Source: an uncultured bacterium
Lineage (GTDB): Bacteria > Planctomycetota > UBA1135 > GCA-002686595
Assembly: GCA_937910685.1 (NCBI GenBank)
Contig: CALEMP010000180.1
Location: 1-44,259 of the forward strand
DNA length: 44,259 nucleotides
Reading direction: 5' to 3'
Under the pieces are notes generated by a model. That model worked only from the letters and a program-made list of their open reading frames with translations, had not been told where the DNA came from and ran no database searches. The position numbers and the translations under genes were made by a program. This document shows positions 44,181 to 44,259 of this stretch, piece by piece; the first letter of the stretch is position 1, and every line of letters begins with the position of its first letter.

Positions 44181-44259
44181 GAGTGGCTGGCTTTTGCTTT
44201 GTCTCCTGGGAGCCTGCGCGGGATCGGATCCGGCTGTTGTTCCAGCGACGGTTCCAGCG
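44173..44259 (+). CDS. 5' end of a lipoprotein gene, cut by the window edge
   Basis: 29 codons remain, starting MSKSGWLLLCLLGACAGSDP. The hydrophobic stretch ends in LLGAC, a lipobox with Cys 15, so the product is probably a lipoprotein. GAGG at 44160-44163 lies nine bases before the ATG, which overlaps the stop of the Gfo/Idh/MocA gene by eight bases. The two genes are probably translated together. Nothing more can be said about its function. Confidence 0.6.
   Translation, partial: MSKSGWLLLCLLGACAGSDPAVVPATVPA

Noticed and set aside
1..44259. CRISPR array, prophage, transposon or toxin-antitoxin defence island
   Set aside because: No regularly spaced direct repeats, transposase, integrase or recognised defence genes were seen.

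Overview
The window is 44.3 kb of GC-rich (about 60%) bacterial chromosome. It looks like a Gram-negative, diderm lineage, most likely a Planctomycetota or a related PVC-like marine group. The pointers are a Tat-exported Gfo/Idh/MocA oxidoreductase, C-type-lectin-like and right-handed beta-helix secreted proteins, a di-heme peroxidase fused to a beta-helix, an Asp-box beta-propeller, few clear Shine-Dalgarno sites, and an outer-membrane TamA/TamB pair. Taxonomy is inferred from gene content only; the window has no rRNA.

Left part (1-10 kb). An Mrp-type Fe-S carrier ATPase (minus) faces a secreted secretin-N-domain protein, queC and mazG (plus). A secreted EEP-family phosphatase/nuclease lipoprotein and a rhomboid protease with TPRs form a minus-strand pair. 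Then come tRNA-Asp with its own promoter and terminator, RNase D, and a secreted protein with two C-type-lectin-like domains behind a near-consensus sigma-70 promoter.

Middle (10-25.7 kb). tRNA-Ala(CGC) on minus precedes a large secreted beta-helix protein, aconitase, and a c-di-GMP phosphodiesterase (EAL) whose 3' end overlaps a convergent DUF3293 gene. A compact minus-strand operon reads birA, rph, rdgB, lepA, lepB, DUF3293 (biotinylation, tRNA trimming, NTP pool cleaning, translation factor, signal peptidase). Its signal peptidase carries a domain-sized periplasmic insertion. After about 530 bp without a recognised gene comes an uncharacterised 476-residue cytosolic protein.

Right part (25.7-44.3 kb). 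A 1,300-residue di-heme cytochrome c peroxidase/beta-helix fusion lies on minus, followed by a six-gene minus-strand cluster transcribed DUF4212, sodium:solute symporter, tamB, tamA, PepSY-like membrane protein, LOG-family hydrolase. On plus follow an exported Asp-box beta-propeller protein with a PDZ-like insertion, a Tat-exported Gfo/Idh/MocA protein, and the 5' end of a lipoprotein gene that runs off the window.

No CRISPR array, phage, insertion sequence or recognised defence island was seen. The novelty is mainly in domain architecture: the LepB insertion, the peroxidase/beta-helix fusion, the channel-less secretin-N protein, the lipobox-bearing TamA, the Mrp without a CxxC motif, and the PDZ-in-propeller protein.
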